Of a DNA stretch of 11,311 bases, positions 1-6,516 are shown one piece after another. Under the pieces are notes generated by a model. That model worked only from the letters and a program-made list of their open reading frames with translations, was not told the DNA's origin and made no database searches. The translations under genes were made by a program, and so were the position numbers. Every line of letters begins with the position of its first letter. The stretch's first letter is position 1. Origin of the DNA: Acidaminococcales bacterium (GTDB lineage Bacteria; Bacillota; Negativicutes; Acidaminococcales; JAISLQ01); contig JAISPA010000019.1 in NCBI GenBank assembly GCA_031275255.1, forward strand, positions 1 through 11,311, in the 5' to 3' direction.

Positions 1-247
1 GATCAAACCCGCTCAGGTGGAGCATGGCATAATAAAGAGCGGAACCGTGTCCCGCCGATAAAACAAACCGGTCGCGGTTCTCCCAGCAGGGACAGGCGGG
101 ATCGTAGTTTAAAAAATCCTTCCATATCGCGTACATTAATGGCGCAGCGCCCAGAGGGAAACCGGGATGTCCGGAATTTGCCGCCTCAATCGCGTCTACG
201 GACAAAGTACGCAAAGCGGTGATGATTTTCCGGTCGATAGGGTTCAT
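1..247 (-). CDS. tkt: Transketolase, N-terminal part (cut by window edge)
   Basis: Transketolase is a thiamine-diphosphate enzyme of the non-oxidative pentose phosphate pathway that moves two-carbon units between sugar phosphates in the cytoplasm. About 82 residues are visible, starting MNPIDRKIITALRTLS. The family motif ANSGHPGFPLGAAP (about residues 27-40) and the segment NRDRFVLSAGHGSALYYAML (about 58-77) are diagnostic; the His residues in SGHPG and AGHGS match the conserved substrate/cofactor-side histidines. The SGHPGxPLG and DRDRFVLS-like pattern fits the single-chain enzyme rather than the split two-subunit form. The ATG at 245-247 is preceded by GGAGG (256-260) at good spacing. It has its own promoter and a long leader, and lies downstream of the EF-G gene's terminator, so it is probably a separate transcription unit. 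The rest of the gene lies outside the window. Confidence 0.95.
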   Translation of the reverse strand, partial: MNPIDRKIITALRTLSVDAIEAANSGHPGFPLGAAPLMYAIWKDFLNYDPACPCWENRDRFVLSAGHGSALYYAMLHLSGFD

Positions 248-448
248 GTCACAAACCTCCAAATTACATGGCGACGCAATCCGCCTCGCCTGAATATTCG
301 TTGAGATTAACCCATATTGCGCACTACAGTAATAACAGCGCACAAAAAATCGGTGGCAATCAATTCCGGGGCAGCGCGCACATTTTACCGCGCCGCCGCC
401 AACCTTTAGCGGTAACCGATTGCTTTACGCGTTCAATCGCCATAACAC
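248..448 (-). promoter_or_regulatory. Long, foldable 5' leader of tkt (unrecognised)
   Basis: From the predicted transcription start (about 447) to the tkt ATG is roughly 200 nt. Read on the minus strand it contains three plausible hairpins: TTACCGC/GCGGTAA (409-415 with 385-391, 7 bp, 17-nt loop); an 8-bp stem with two G-U pairs (338-345 with 317-324); and GGCGA/TCGCC (286-290 with 270-274), ending about 10 nt before the Shine-Dalgarno. A 27-codon ORF beginning MAIERVKQSV (443 down to 360) starts almost at the predicted 5' end without a ribosome binding site. I do not recognise a known riboswitch class. That the leader regulates is inference; its length and stems are seen directly. Confidence 0.35.
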
Positions 449-454
449 GATAAT

Positions 455-484
455 ATTATACTCCCTTATCATTTGCCGCGTCAA
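455..484 (-). promoter_or_regulatory. Sigma-70-type promoter for tkt
   Basis: On the minus strand there is a -35 box TTGACG (479-484) and a perfect -10 box TATAAT (455-460) with an 18-bp spacer. It sits just past the terminator that ends the upstream cluster, which fits an independent transcription unit for tkt starting near 447. Confidence 0.8.
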
Positions 485-492
485 ATTACCGC

Positions 493-521
493 AAAAAAGC
501 CCGCAAATTTGCGGGCTTTTT
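493..521 (-). terminator. Rho-independent terminator, perfectly symmetric
   Basis: GCCCGC (499-504) pairs with GCGGGC (511-516); the AAATTT centre can extend the stem. A-run on one side (493-498) and T-run on the other (517-521) make it readable on both strands. It begins 2 nt beyond the EF-G gene's stop codon (523-525), so its main job is to end the minus-strand housekeeping cluster before the tkt promoter. Confidence 0.92.
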
Positions 522-522
522 A

Positions 523-2595
523 TCATTCCTCAGAGTTTTTAGCGCCGGCTTTAGCAATTATTTCATCCGCAATTCTTTGCGGCACTTCGTCGTAATGAGA
601 AAAGTTCATATCAAAACTTCCTCGGCCCTGGGTCATGGAACGCAAATCGACCGCGTATTTCAAAAGTTCCGAATATGGTACCTGCGCCTTGACGCAGCCC
701 TGCCCGTCGCCGATCGGTTCCATGCCGAGTATGCGCCCGCGTTTGCTGTTAAAGTCCCCGATTATGTCGCCCATATTGCCCTCCGGCACAATCACCTGCA
801 CGTTGTAAACAGGCTCAAGCAGAACCGGCTTCGCCTGGAGCGCGGCTTTTTTGAAAGCCTGGTTGCTGGCTATTTTGAAAGCCATTTCGGAAGAGTCCAC
901 CGTATGATAAGAACCGTCAACCAGGTTAATTTTTACATCAACAACCGGGTATCCTGCCAGGACGCCGCTCTGTATGGCTTCACGCATCCCCTTTTCTACC
1001 GCCGGGATATATTGGCGCGGCACCGCGCCGCCGAAAATCGAGTCGACAAACTGAAATCCCTCGCCCGGCGCGAGCGGTTCCATCTCAATCACCACATGCC
1101 CGTATTGCCCGTGCCCGCCGCTTTGTTTTTTGTGTTTCCCTTCCACCCGCGCTTTTCCCCTGATGGTTTCGCGGTAGGCGACGGTCTGGGGTTTGAGGAT
1201 AGCCTCCACGCTGAATTTGCGTTTCAATTTTTCCATTATGACGTCAAGATGCTGGTCGCCTATGCCGCTAACCAGTTTTTCTTTCGTTTCGGAATTTTTG
1301 TCCAAAAGAAAAGTCTGGTCTTCATCCATCAACCGCGAGAGCGCTTGTCCAATTTTATCCTCATCGGCTTTGTTTTTGGCCTCTATGCTTAAAGTGTACA
1401 TCGGTTTGGGAAATTCGATCGGCGGGAAAAGCATTGGATTGTCCTTGTCACCGATGCTGTCGCCGGTGGCCGTATCCTGCAATTTGGCGATGACGCCGAT
1501 GTCGCCTGCGACAATCTCTTTCAGAGGTATCTGGTTCTTGCCGCGCAGGGTGAAGATATTGCCGATTCTCTCCGTTTTATCCTTGCTCACGTTATAAATG
1601 GCGCCGTCGCCTTTTATAACGCCGGAGAATACCTTTATATAACTTAGCCGTCCGACAAAGGGATCGGTAGTAGTTTTGAATACCAGGGCGTTCAATAAAT
1701 TGTCGGCTTGGCGCAAAACTTCCTCCCCTGATTTTTTATCGATTACGACAAACTCTTTTTCCACGGCCGCCGGCATGTAATCGACTATCGCGTCCATGAC
1801 CCGTCCCATGCCTATGCTCTTTAAAGCTGAACCCACCACTACCGGATATATTTTAGCGTTTCTTATCCCATTGACAATGCCGCGCATGATTTCTTCTTCC
1901 GTGAGTTTCTCGCCTTCCAAAAACTTCATGATCATTTCGTCGTCGGTTTCGGCGGCCGCCTCCACCATAGCTTCATACGCCTTGCCGGCGGCTTCCATAA
2001 ATTCCGCCGGTATCTCCTGCTCAACCGAACTGTTGCCTTGCTGAAAGTACGCTTTCATTTTCAAAAGATCGATGATGCCTTTAAATTCCGCTTCCGCGCC
2101 GATCGGCATCTGCACAGGCAAAACGCCCGCCCCCATCTTGGCGCGCAAATCTTCGACCACGTTATTGAAATCGGCGTTTTCCCGATCCATTTTGTTGATC
2201 ATGATCACGCGCGGCAATTTGAGCTCGTTGGCGTAACGCCATGTTTTTTCTGTTTCAACTTCGACTCCCGAAGCCGCGCATACCACCACCAAAGCGCTTT
2301 CAGCCGCTCGGAGCGCGCTTTTTACTTCGCCAACGAAATCGGCGTAGCCGGGGGTGTCAAGAAAATTTATTTTCTGATCACGCCATTCAACCGGGGCGAT
2401 CGCCATGCCAATACTGCTTTTGCGCTTTGTTTCCTCTGCCTCAAAGTCGGTGGCGGTATTGCCGTCTTCGATCCGGCCCATCCTGGTTATAGCGCCGGAA
2501 CGGTAGAGCAGCGCCTCCGTAACCGAAGTTTTGCCCGCCCCGCCGTGCGCGATTATTGCTACGTTACGGATTTTGTCGCCTTTGTAATCTTTCAA
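523..2595 (-). CDS. fusA: Elongation factor G paralogue (EF-G-like translational GTPase)
   Basis: A five-domain translational GTPase of about 690 residues. Numbering from the TTG at 2593-2595: P-loop AHGGAGKTS (16-24), DTPGY (80-84) and NKMD (134-137). Domain IV shows KQSGGHGQYGHV and YHTVDSSEMAFKIA, typical of EF-G. It departs from canonical EF-G: the P-loop is HGGAGKTS rather than HIDAGKTT, the switch I stretch ERERGITI is replaced by TKRKSSIGMA, and the His of DTPGH is Tyr. These changes mark the EF-G-like paralogue group common in Firmicutes, and the gene is not in the usual rpsL-rpsG-tuf setting. I chose the TTG at 2595 because GGAGGG (2603-2608) lies 7 nt upstream and relatives, as I recall them, begin at KDYKxDKIRNV; another TTG at 2655 would add 20 residues without family support. 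Last gene of the cluster, followed by a strong terminator. Its role (translocation, ribosome rescue or recycling) cannot be told from sequence alone. Confidence 0.93.
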   Translation of the reverse strand: MKDYKGDKIRNVAIIAHGGAGKTSVTEALLYRSGAITRMGRIEDGNTATDFEAEETKRKSSIGMAIAPVEWRDQKINFLDTPGYADFVGEVKSALRAAESALVVVCAASGVEVETEKTWRYANELKLPRVIMINKMDRENADFNNVVEDLRAKMGAGVLPVQMPIGAEAEFKGIIDLLKMKAYFQQGNSSVEQEIPAEFMEAAGKAYEAMVEAAAETDDEMIMKFLEGEKLTEEEIMRGIVNGIRNAKIYPVVVGSALKSIGMGRVMDAIVDYMPAAVEKEFVVIDKKSGEEVLRQADNLLNALVFKTTTDPFVGRLSYIKVFSGVIKGDGAIYNVSKDKTERIGNIFTLRGKNQIPLKEIVAGDIGVIAKLQDTATGDSIGDKDNPMLFPPIEFPKPMYTLSIEAKNKADEDKIGQALSRLMDEDQTFLLDKNSETKEKLVSGIGDQHLDVIMEKLKRKFSVEAILKPQTVAYRETIRGKARVEGKHKKQSGGHGQYGHVVIEMEPLAPGEGFQFVDSIFGGAVPRQYIPAVEKGMREAIQSGVLAGYPVVDVKINLVDGSYHTVDSSEMAFKIASNQAFKKAALQAKPVLLEPVYNVQVIVPEGNMGDIIGDFNSKRGRILGMEPIGDGQGCVKAQVPYSELLKYAVDLRSMTQGRGSFDMNFSHYDEVPQRIADEIIAKAGAKNSEE

Positions 2596-2672
2596 AATAA
2601 ATCCCTCCAGCAATCGAATAAAATCCCTGTTATGTATAGTTGAATTTCGCCGCAAACCATAATTTTCCTTCT

Positions 2673-2721
2673 GTCCGGGGAACCACCGGCCGGACGGGTA
2701 TGAATCCTGTCCGGCGTCCGG
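2673..2721 (-). promoter_or_regulatory. Alternative hairpins upstream of the EF-G gene
   Basis: In the 195-nt gap between ndk and the EF-G gene, one CCGGAC (2690-2695, plus strand) can pair with any of three GTCCGG copies (2673-2678, 2709-2714, 2716-2721). The resulting stems are mutually exclusive. They lie 65-130 nt upstream of the EF-G Shine-Dalgarno, on the transcribed side. No T-run follows, so this is not a plain terminator. A weak -10-like TATAGT on the minus strand (2751-2756) has no convincing -35. A regulatory role is inference. Confidence 0.3.
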
Positions 2722-2790
2722 CGCAATTTCCCGTCGGAATTGTGCAAAAGACTATAAACAGGCCGGAGCGGATTTTTTCAGGGCACCCCA

Positions 2791-3204
2791 TCAGTATATT
2801 TCGCCGGGGGCAAAGAAATTGTTTATTTCTCTTTCGGCGCTCTCTTCGCCGTCCGAGCCGTGTACTATATTCTGGGACATGGTCAGGGCAAAATCGCCGC
2901 GGATAGACCCCGGCACGGCGTCAAGCGGATTGGTGGCGCCCATCATGGAACGCACGGCTTTTATGGCGTTTTCCCCTTCCACCACCATTGCCGCGACCGG
3001 ACCTGACGTAATAAACTCTACCAATTCGCCGAAAAAAGGCTTGCCGGCATGTTCGGCATAGTGCTTTTTCGCCTGCTCCACGCTTATTTTTATCATTTTC
3101 AGCCCGGTTATCCTTAAGCCCCGGCGCTCGAAACGCGCAATCACCGCGCCGATAAGATTTTTCCTCACCCCGTCGGGTTTCACCATTACATAAGTTCGTT
3201 GCAC
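2791..3204 (-). CDS. ndk: Nucleoside diphosphate kinase
   Basis: Transfers the gamma-phosphate of ATP to nucleoside diphosphates through a phospho-histidine, balancing NTP and dNTP pools in the cytoplasm. The product is 137 residues, the usual length of bacterial Ndk. It begins [19 protein letters not shown], with the conserved KPDGV motif, and carries [15 protein letters not shown] (91-105) and the active-site signature [16 protein letters not shown] with the phospho-acceptor His115. The residue before Asn of NIVH is Gln where Arg or Lys is common, a conservative variation. The start is GTG at 3202-3204, with AAGGAGG (3214-3220) 9 nt upstream; an upstream in-frame extension to 3246 adds 14 residues that are not family-like and would absorb the ribosome binding site. 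It follows the M42 peptidase gene by 43 nt and is probably co-transcribed. Confidence 0.96.
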   Translation of the reverse strand: MQRTYVMVKPDGVRKNLIGAVIARFERRGLRITGLKMIKISVEQAKKHYAEHAGKPFFGELVEFITSGPVAAMVVEGENAIKAVRSMMGATNPLDAVPGSIRGDFALTMSQNIVHGSDGEESAEREINNFFAPGEIY

Positions 3205-3247
3205 AATCGCACTCCTCCTTAATTCAAGCCGATTTACAGCCGGCATA

Positions 3248-4336
3248 TCAACCGCGGATATTTTCGCAGCGTTTTTTGTCCAAACACTTGACCAGCGCCG
3301 TCAGAAGTTTTACCGTCTCCCGGTAATCCCGGTAATGAATAATACTTTGATGGCTGTGTATATAACGGGTCGGCAGGCTTAACGTCAAAGTCGGCACTCC
3401 CTCCCCCTGAAGGTGGATTTTGCCGCCGTCGGTTCCGCCGCCCTCGGAAAAAGCCAGCTGATACTTTATTTTTTCTTTTTGCGCCGTTTCTATCGCCAGG
3501 TCGCGCAAAGCAGTATTAGGCACAAGCGAAGCGTCGTAAATCGTTATGGCGACACCGCCCCCGAGTTTTGCCGGCGCGATATCCTCGCTCACTCCAGGCA
3601 TCCCGCCGGCGACGGTTGTGTCCACCACCAGAGCGACCTCCGGTTGCAGCATGTTGGCGGAGGTTACGGCGCCCCGCAACCCGATTTCTTCCTGAACCGT
3701 TCCCACCGCGCAGATTGTATTGGGATGGCCTTCGCTGACAAGGACTTCCAACGCTTCCGCCATGATCGCGCAGCCCGCGCGGTTATCCCATGCTTTGCCC
3801 AGAAGATAATTCTTATTGCCCATTGCGGCAAAATCACATTCCGGCGTAATAAAATCGCCCGGCTTAACGCCCAGTATTTCAGTAACTTCTTTGTAATCGT
3901 CCGCTCCGATGTCTATGAACATGTCTTTTTTATCGACTATTTTTTTGCGCTCCTCCGCCGTCAGTATATGCGGCGGCTTGCTGCCGATAACACCGACAAT
4001 ATCGCCTTTTTCCGCATGCACCGTAACCCTCTGCCCGAGCATCACCTGCTCCCACCAGCCGCCTAAAGGAATAAATTTCAAAAACCCTTCTTTGGTTATA
4101 TGCTTCACCATAAAACCAACTTCATCCATATGCGCCGCAATCATCACCCGCGGCCCGGTTTCGCCCGCGCCTTTGTGGATTACGGCAACGCTTCCAAGGC
4201 CGTCGGAAGAAATCTCCCCCAACCCTTGCACGCGTTCGGTCAGCAACGCTTTTATTCTTTTTTCAAAACCTGTTACTCCTTTGGCTTCCGAAAAGCGTTT
4301 CAGCCATTCCAGCGATTTATCCATGTATTCCGGCAT
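3248..4336 (-). CDS. M42 family metallo-aminopeptidase (TET/FrvX/YsdC type)
   Basis: A two-metal aminopeptidase of clan MH that usually assembles into a hollow dodecamer and trims short peptides in the cytoplasm; relatives have often been mislabelled endoglucanase CelM. The product has 362 residues, normal for the family. The metal ligands can be read in order: H69 in AAHMDEVG, D184 in AWDNRAG, catalytic E216 and ligand E217 in [10 protein letters not shown]239 in VVDTT, and H327 in RYIHSHQS. Their spacing matches that known for the archaeal TET enzymes. The ATG at 4336 has GGAGG 5 nt upstream; a second Met four codons in lacks a ribosome binding site. It lies between the DUF3870 gene and ndk with gaps of 57 and 43 nt, so it reads as part of the operon. 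With pepA it gives the cluster two peptide-degrading enzymes. Exact substrate preference is not evident. Confidence 0.93.
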   Translation of the reverse strand: MPEYMDKSLEWLKRFSEAKGVTGFEKRIKALLTERVQGLGEISSDGLGSVAVIHKGAGETGPRVMIAAHMDEVGFMVKHITKEGFLKFIPLGGWWEQVMLGQRVTVHAEKGDIVGVIGSKPPHILTAEERKKIVDKKDMFIDIGADDYKEVTEILGVKPGDFITPECDFAAMGNKNYLLGKAWDNRAGCAIMAEALEVLVSEGHPNTICAVGTVQEEIGLRGAVTSANMLQPEVALVVDTTVAGGMPGVSEDIAPAKLGGGVAITIYDASLVPNTALRDLAIETAQKEKIKYQLAFSEGGGTDGGKIHLQGEGVPTLTLSLPTRYIHSHQSIIHYRDYRETVKLLTALVKCLDKKRCENIRG

Positions 4337-4393
4337 AACATCCTCCCCGCGCGTTTAACGCCGCCACCCGCGCCTGTCCCTCCAACAACCCTC

Positions 4394-4747
4394 TCAAGCC
4401 CCGTCTTTGTCGTCCGGCGACATTTCCTGTTTATAACTGCGATATTTATCGTAAATGATTCTGATGACAGTTGTTACCGCTTTTTTCGCGCTGCCCTGAT
4501 AGACTCTGTCGAGTATTTGCTGCAAAGGTTCGCAGCCGCGGTTTAAATCATAACCCACTATGGATTTTGAAACGTGCCGCCTGGCCAGGTCCGTAGCCAG
4601 CGTACAATCAGCCTCGACGACCATGCCGGTGCTGACGTCCACCAGGACAATAATTCCAATAAGTTTATATATTTCGCTGGCGGTTATTCCTGTGGGAAGT
4701 TTGGCATAACCGGAAAACAGCACCAAATTGTCGCGCGGATTGTACAT
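4394..4747 (-). CDS. DUF3870 domain protein, function unknown
   Basis: A 117-residue protein with no signal peptide or membrane segment, so probably cytoplasmic. I recognise the DUF3870 pattern: the N-terminal FSGYAKLPTGITASEIYK (about 11-28), the central VVEADCTLATDLAR (about 43-56), and the C-terminal RVYQGSAKKAVTTVIRIIYD (about 82-101). A conserved Cys lies in DCTLAT. The function of this family is not known to me; its members occur in Firmicutes. The charged tail after about residue 105 looks disordered. The ATG at 4745-4747 has AAGGAG about 8-9 nt upstream. It lies in the cluster between the Asp23-fusion gene (70-nt gap) and the M42 peptidase gene (57-nt gap), all on one strand, so co-transcription is likely. 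Confidence 0.82.
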   Translation of the reverse strand: MYNPRDNLVLFSGYAKLPTGITASEIYKLIGIIVLVDVSTGMVVEADCTLATDLARRHVSKSIVGYDLNRGCEPLQQILDRVYQGSAKKAVTTVIRIIYDKYRSYKQEMSPDDKDGA

Positions 4748-4797
4748 GACGCCATCTCCTTACTGAAAATTATTTATAAATTGCACGCCCGAAGACC

Positions 4798-4812
4798 CCG
4801 GCCTTACGCCGG
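4798..4812 (-). other. Small hairpin after the Asp23-fusion gene
   Basis: CCGGC (4798-4802) and GCCGG (4808-4812) form a 5-bp stem with a 5-nt loop just beyond the stop codon at 4818-4820. On the minus strand no T-run follows, so it is more likely a transcript-stabilising or pausing structure than a terminator. Confidence 0.3.
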
Positions 4813-4817
4813 AAAAT

Positions 4818-5642
4818 TTACCTGACCGCCAGGCGGCGGACAAACACGTTTACGGCGATCACGTCAATCGAAGTCATCAATTCCACCTGCTGCTTGATTA
4901 AACGCCGCGCCGCAGCCGCCACTTCGTTGATAACCGACCCGTAGAGCAAAACCGTCTCCACTTTAATGTAGATGCCGCCGTTGTTGTCTTTTTCCGATTT
5001 TTTTATATTTACGCTGAGCACGCCTTTTATTTCCTTTATTTCCGCCGCCGCCAGCTTTACTATGTCGGCAATCGCCGAATCGGCTATCAGCAGTTTCCCA
5101 TACATGCTGAAAGCCGGCCGGACTATCGATTTGGCAGCATATTCCTGCGCATGACGGCTCTTGGAAAAAAAACCGCGAAAAGGATCGATCAGGTAGCCGG
5201 CGTAATGCGGCTTTAATTCCACGGCCGGGACAGGCACAACATGTTTGCCTTCTTTGTAACGGCTCTCTTTGGCGCGGGCGATTTCGCGCTTGGTCGAAAC
5301 ATCTTCTATGTCGATGACTTTATTGGGCTCAGGTACGCCCAGCTTTGCGGCAATACGCCTGACCATCGCCTCCGATGTCCCAAGAATCAGTATTTTTTCC
5401 GGCTTTGCCCTTATTACGGCCTCGCGTACATCTTTCACATGACCGGCGTCATTAAAAATAGCCCTTTTCACCGCCCGTATGCGGTTTTGCTCGTTTTTGG
5501 CGGAAATACCCGCCCATATTTTTCCATCACGGATAAGCAGCCCGTCGTCAATAATCGTATCGGCGCCCTCATCGCGGGCGATTTTTTGCGCCTTATAACT
5601 TTTGCCTGTTCCGGCCGGGCCAACAAACGCCACTACTTCCAC
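4818..5642 (-). CDS. P-loop NTPase fused to an Asp23/Gls24 domain
   Basis: About 274 residues in two parts. The N-terminal part begins with a Walker A motif, FVGPAGTGKSYKAQKIA (6-22; P-loop GPAGTGKS 8-15), followed by IIDDGLLI and later KILILGTSEAMVRRIA, which looks like a nucleotide-kinase or ATPase fold without an obvious standard Walker B. The C-terminal ~100 residues (from about FSMYGKLLIADSAIADIV to the end) match Asp23/Gls24 alkaline-shock proteins, with the typical IKGVLSVNI and INEVAAAARRLIKQQVE. Known Asp23 proteins associate with the cell envelope in Gram-positives, but no membrane segment is seen here. I chose GTG at 5640-5642, with AAGG about 7 nt upstream, because relatives I recall start just before the P-loop; an ATG at 5690 lacks a ribosome binding site and would lie 13 nt from the upstream gene. 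Biochemical function unknown. Confidence 0.85.
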   Translation of the reverse strand: MEVVAFVGPAGTGKSYKAQKIARDEGADTIIDDGLLIRDGKIWAGISAKNEQNRIRAVKRAIFNDAGHVKDVREAVIRAKPEKILILGTSEAMVRRIAAKLGVPEPNKVIDIEDVSTKREIARAKESRYKEGKHVVPVPAVELKPHYAGYLIDPFRGFFSKSRHAQEYAAKSIVRPAFSMYGKLLIADSAIADIVKLAAAEIKEIKGVLSVNIKKSEKDNNGGIYIKVETVLLYGSVINEVAAAARRLIKQQVELMTSIDVIAVNVFVRRLAVR

Positions 5643-5703
5643 GGCAACGCCTTTCCTGCGGTACAGATTACTCTCATTTAATATTATCATATATTGCGTA
5701 TTT

Positions 5704-6516
5704 TCACCACAAATTCAATAATTCCGCCGATATGGCGTAAACGCCAAGTTTATGGGGATATTTATTCTTTATGCCGTGAAAATCCGAGCCGCCGCTTACC
5801 TTTAACCCATGCCGCCGCGCGAACGCTTTGTAATGTTTCACCTGTTCCGGCGTATGCTGCGGATAATAGGCTTCAATCGCGTCTATGCCAAGCCGCGCGG
5901 CTTCCTCCAGCACGCTTTGATCACTTATCCCGTAAGGATGCGCGATCACCGCCAGTCCTTTGGCGGCGTGCGTTAAATCAATCGCTTCCTTAAGCGACGG
6001 CTTTAAATGCGAAACATAGGCCGGCCCGTTATTATAAAGCAATTTGTCAAAGACCTCGTATACATAGTTGAAATAGCCTCTTTTTACCAGTGCGGCGGCG
6101 ACGTGCGGCCGTCCGACAGCTTGCGCGCCATCGCCCGCCGCGGCGAACACCTCTTCCGGCGTGAGGCTGTACCCGAGTTTTTCCAGTTTAGCCAGGATTT
6201 TATACACCCGGTTTTCGCGATCGGCGCTGAAAGCGTGCAACCGCTCCACAAGCCGCGGCTCCTGATCGTCGATCGCCAACCCCAGCATGTGTACTTCGTC
6301 TTCCCCGGCTTCAATGGAAAACTCCACCCCTTGCAACAGCGATAAAGGAAGTTTTTCCCGTTTTATCGCAGCGGCGGCTTCCCGGCAGCCGCTTACGGCG
6401 TCGTGGTCGGTTATCGCCAGGGAGGATATTTTCGCGGCGGCCGCCAGGCGGACAACCTCCGACGGTGTATATACACCGTCGGAAACTGTTGTATGGCAAT
6501 GAAAATCGACTAACAC
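5704..6516 (-). CDS. PHP-domain metal-dependent phosphoesterase
   Basis: A 270-residue stand-alone PHP-domain protein of the group that includes 3',5'-nucleoside bisphosphate phosphatase and RNase AM (YciV/TrpH-like). The trinuclear metal-site residues can be read: H6 and H8 in DFHCHT, D13, D37-H38 in ITDHDA, E65 in GVEFS, H76 in VHMLG, H138 in GRPH, H193 in IAHPYG, and D245 and H247 in GGSDFHG. No residue expected for catalysis appears missing. Likely substrates are nucleoside bisphosphates (pAp) or short 5'-phosphorylated RNAs, by family knowledge only. The GTG start at 6514-6516 overlaps the pepA stop codon (6510-6512) by 7 nt and has only a weak ribosome binding site, so translation is probably coupled to pepA. 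It leads into the Asp23-fusion gene with a gap of about 60 nt. Confidence 0.92.
   Translation of the reverse strand: MLVDFHCHTTVSDGVYTPSEVVRLAAAAKISSLAITDHDAVSGCREAAAAIKREKLPLSLLQGVEFSIEAGEDEVHMLGLAIDDQEPRLVERLHAFSADRENRVYKILAKLEKLGYSLTPEEVFAAAGDGAQAVGRPHVAAALVKRGYFNYVYEVFDKLLYNNGPAYVSHLKPSLKEAIDLTHAAKGLAVIAHPYGISDQSVLEEAARLGIDAIEAYYPQHTPEQVKHYKAFARRHGLKVSGGSDFHGIKNKYPHKLGVYAISAELLNLW

Noticed and set aside
268..453. 61-codon plus-strand ORF opposite the tkt leader
   Set aside because: No ribosome binding site, no family resemblance, and it covers the minus-strand tkt leader and ends in its promoter.
577..1392. 271-codon ORF on the plus strand opposite the EF-G gene
   Set aside because: It lies fully antisense to a clear EF-G reading frame, has no recognisable domain, and its composition reflects the complementary strand.
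523..2595. Tetracycline-resistance ribosomal protection protein (TetM type)
   Set aside because: P-loop HGGAGKTS, DTPGY and the EF-G domain IV motif SGGHGQYGHV fit the EF-G-like group, not TetM-type proteins.
2596..2655. Longer EF-G start (TTG at 2655) adding 20 residues
   Set aside because: The extra residues are not part of the family and the good GGAGGG site points to the TTG at 2595.
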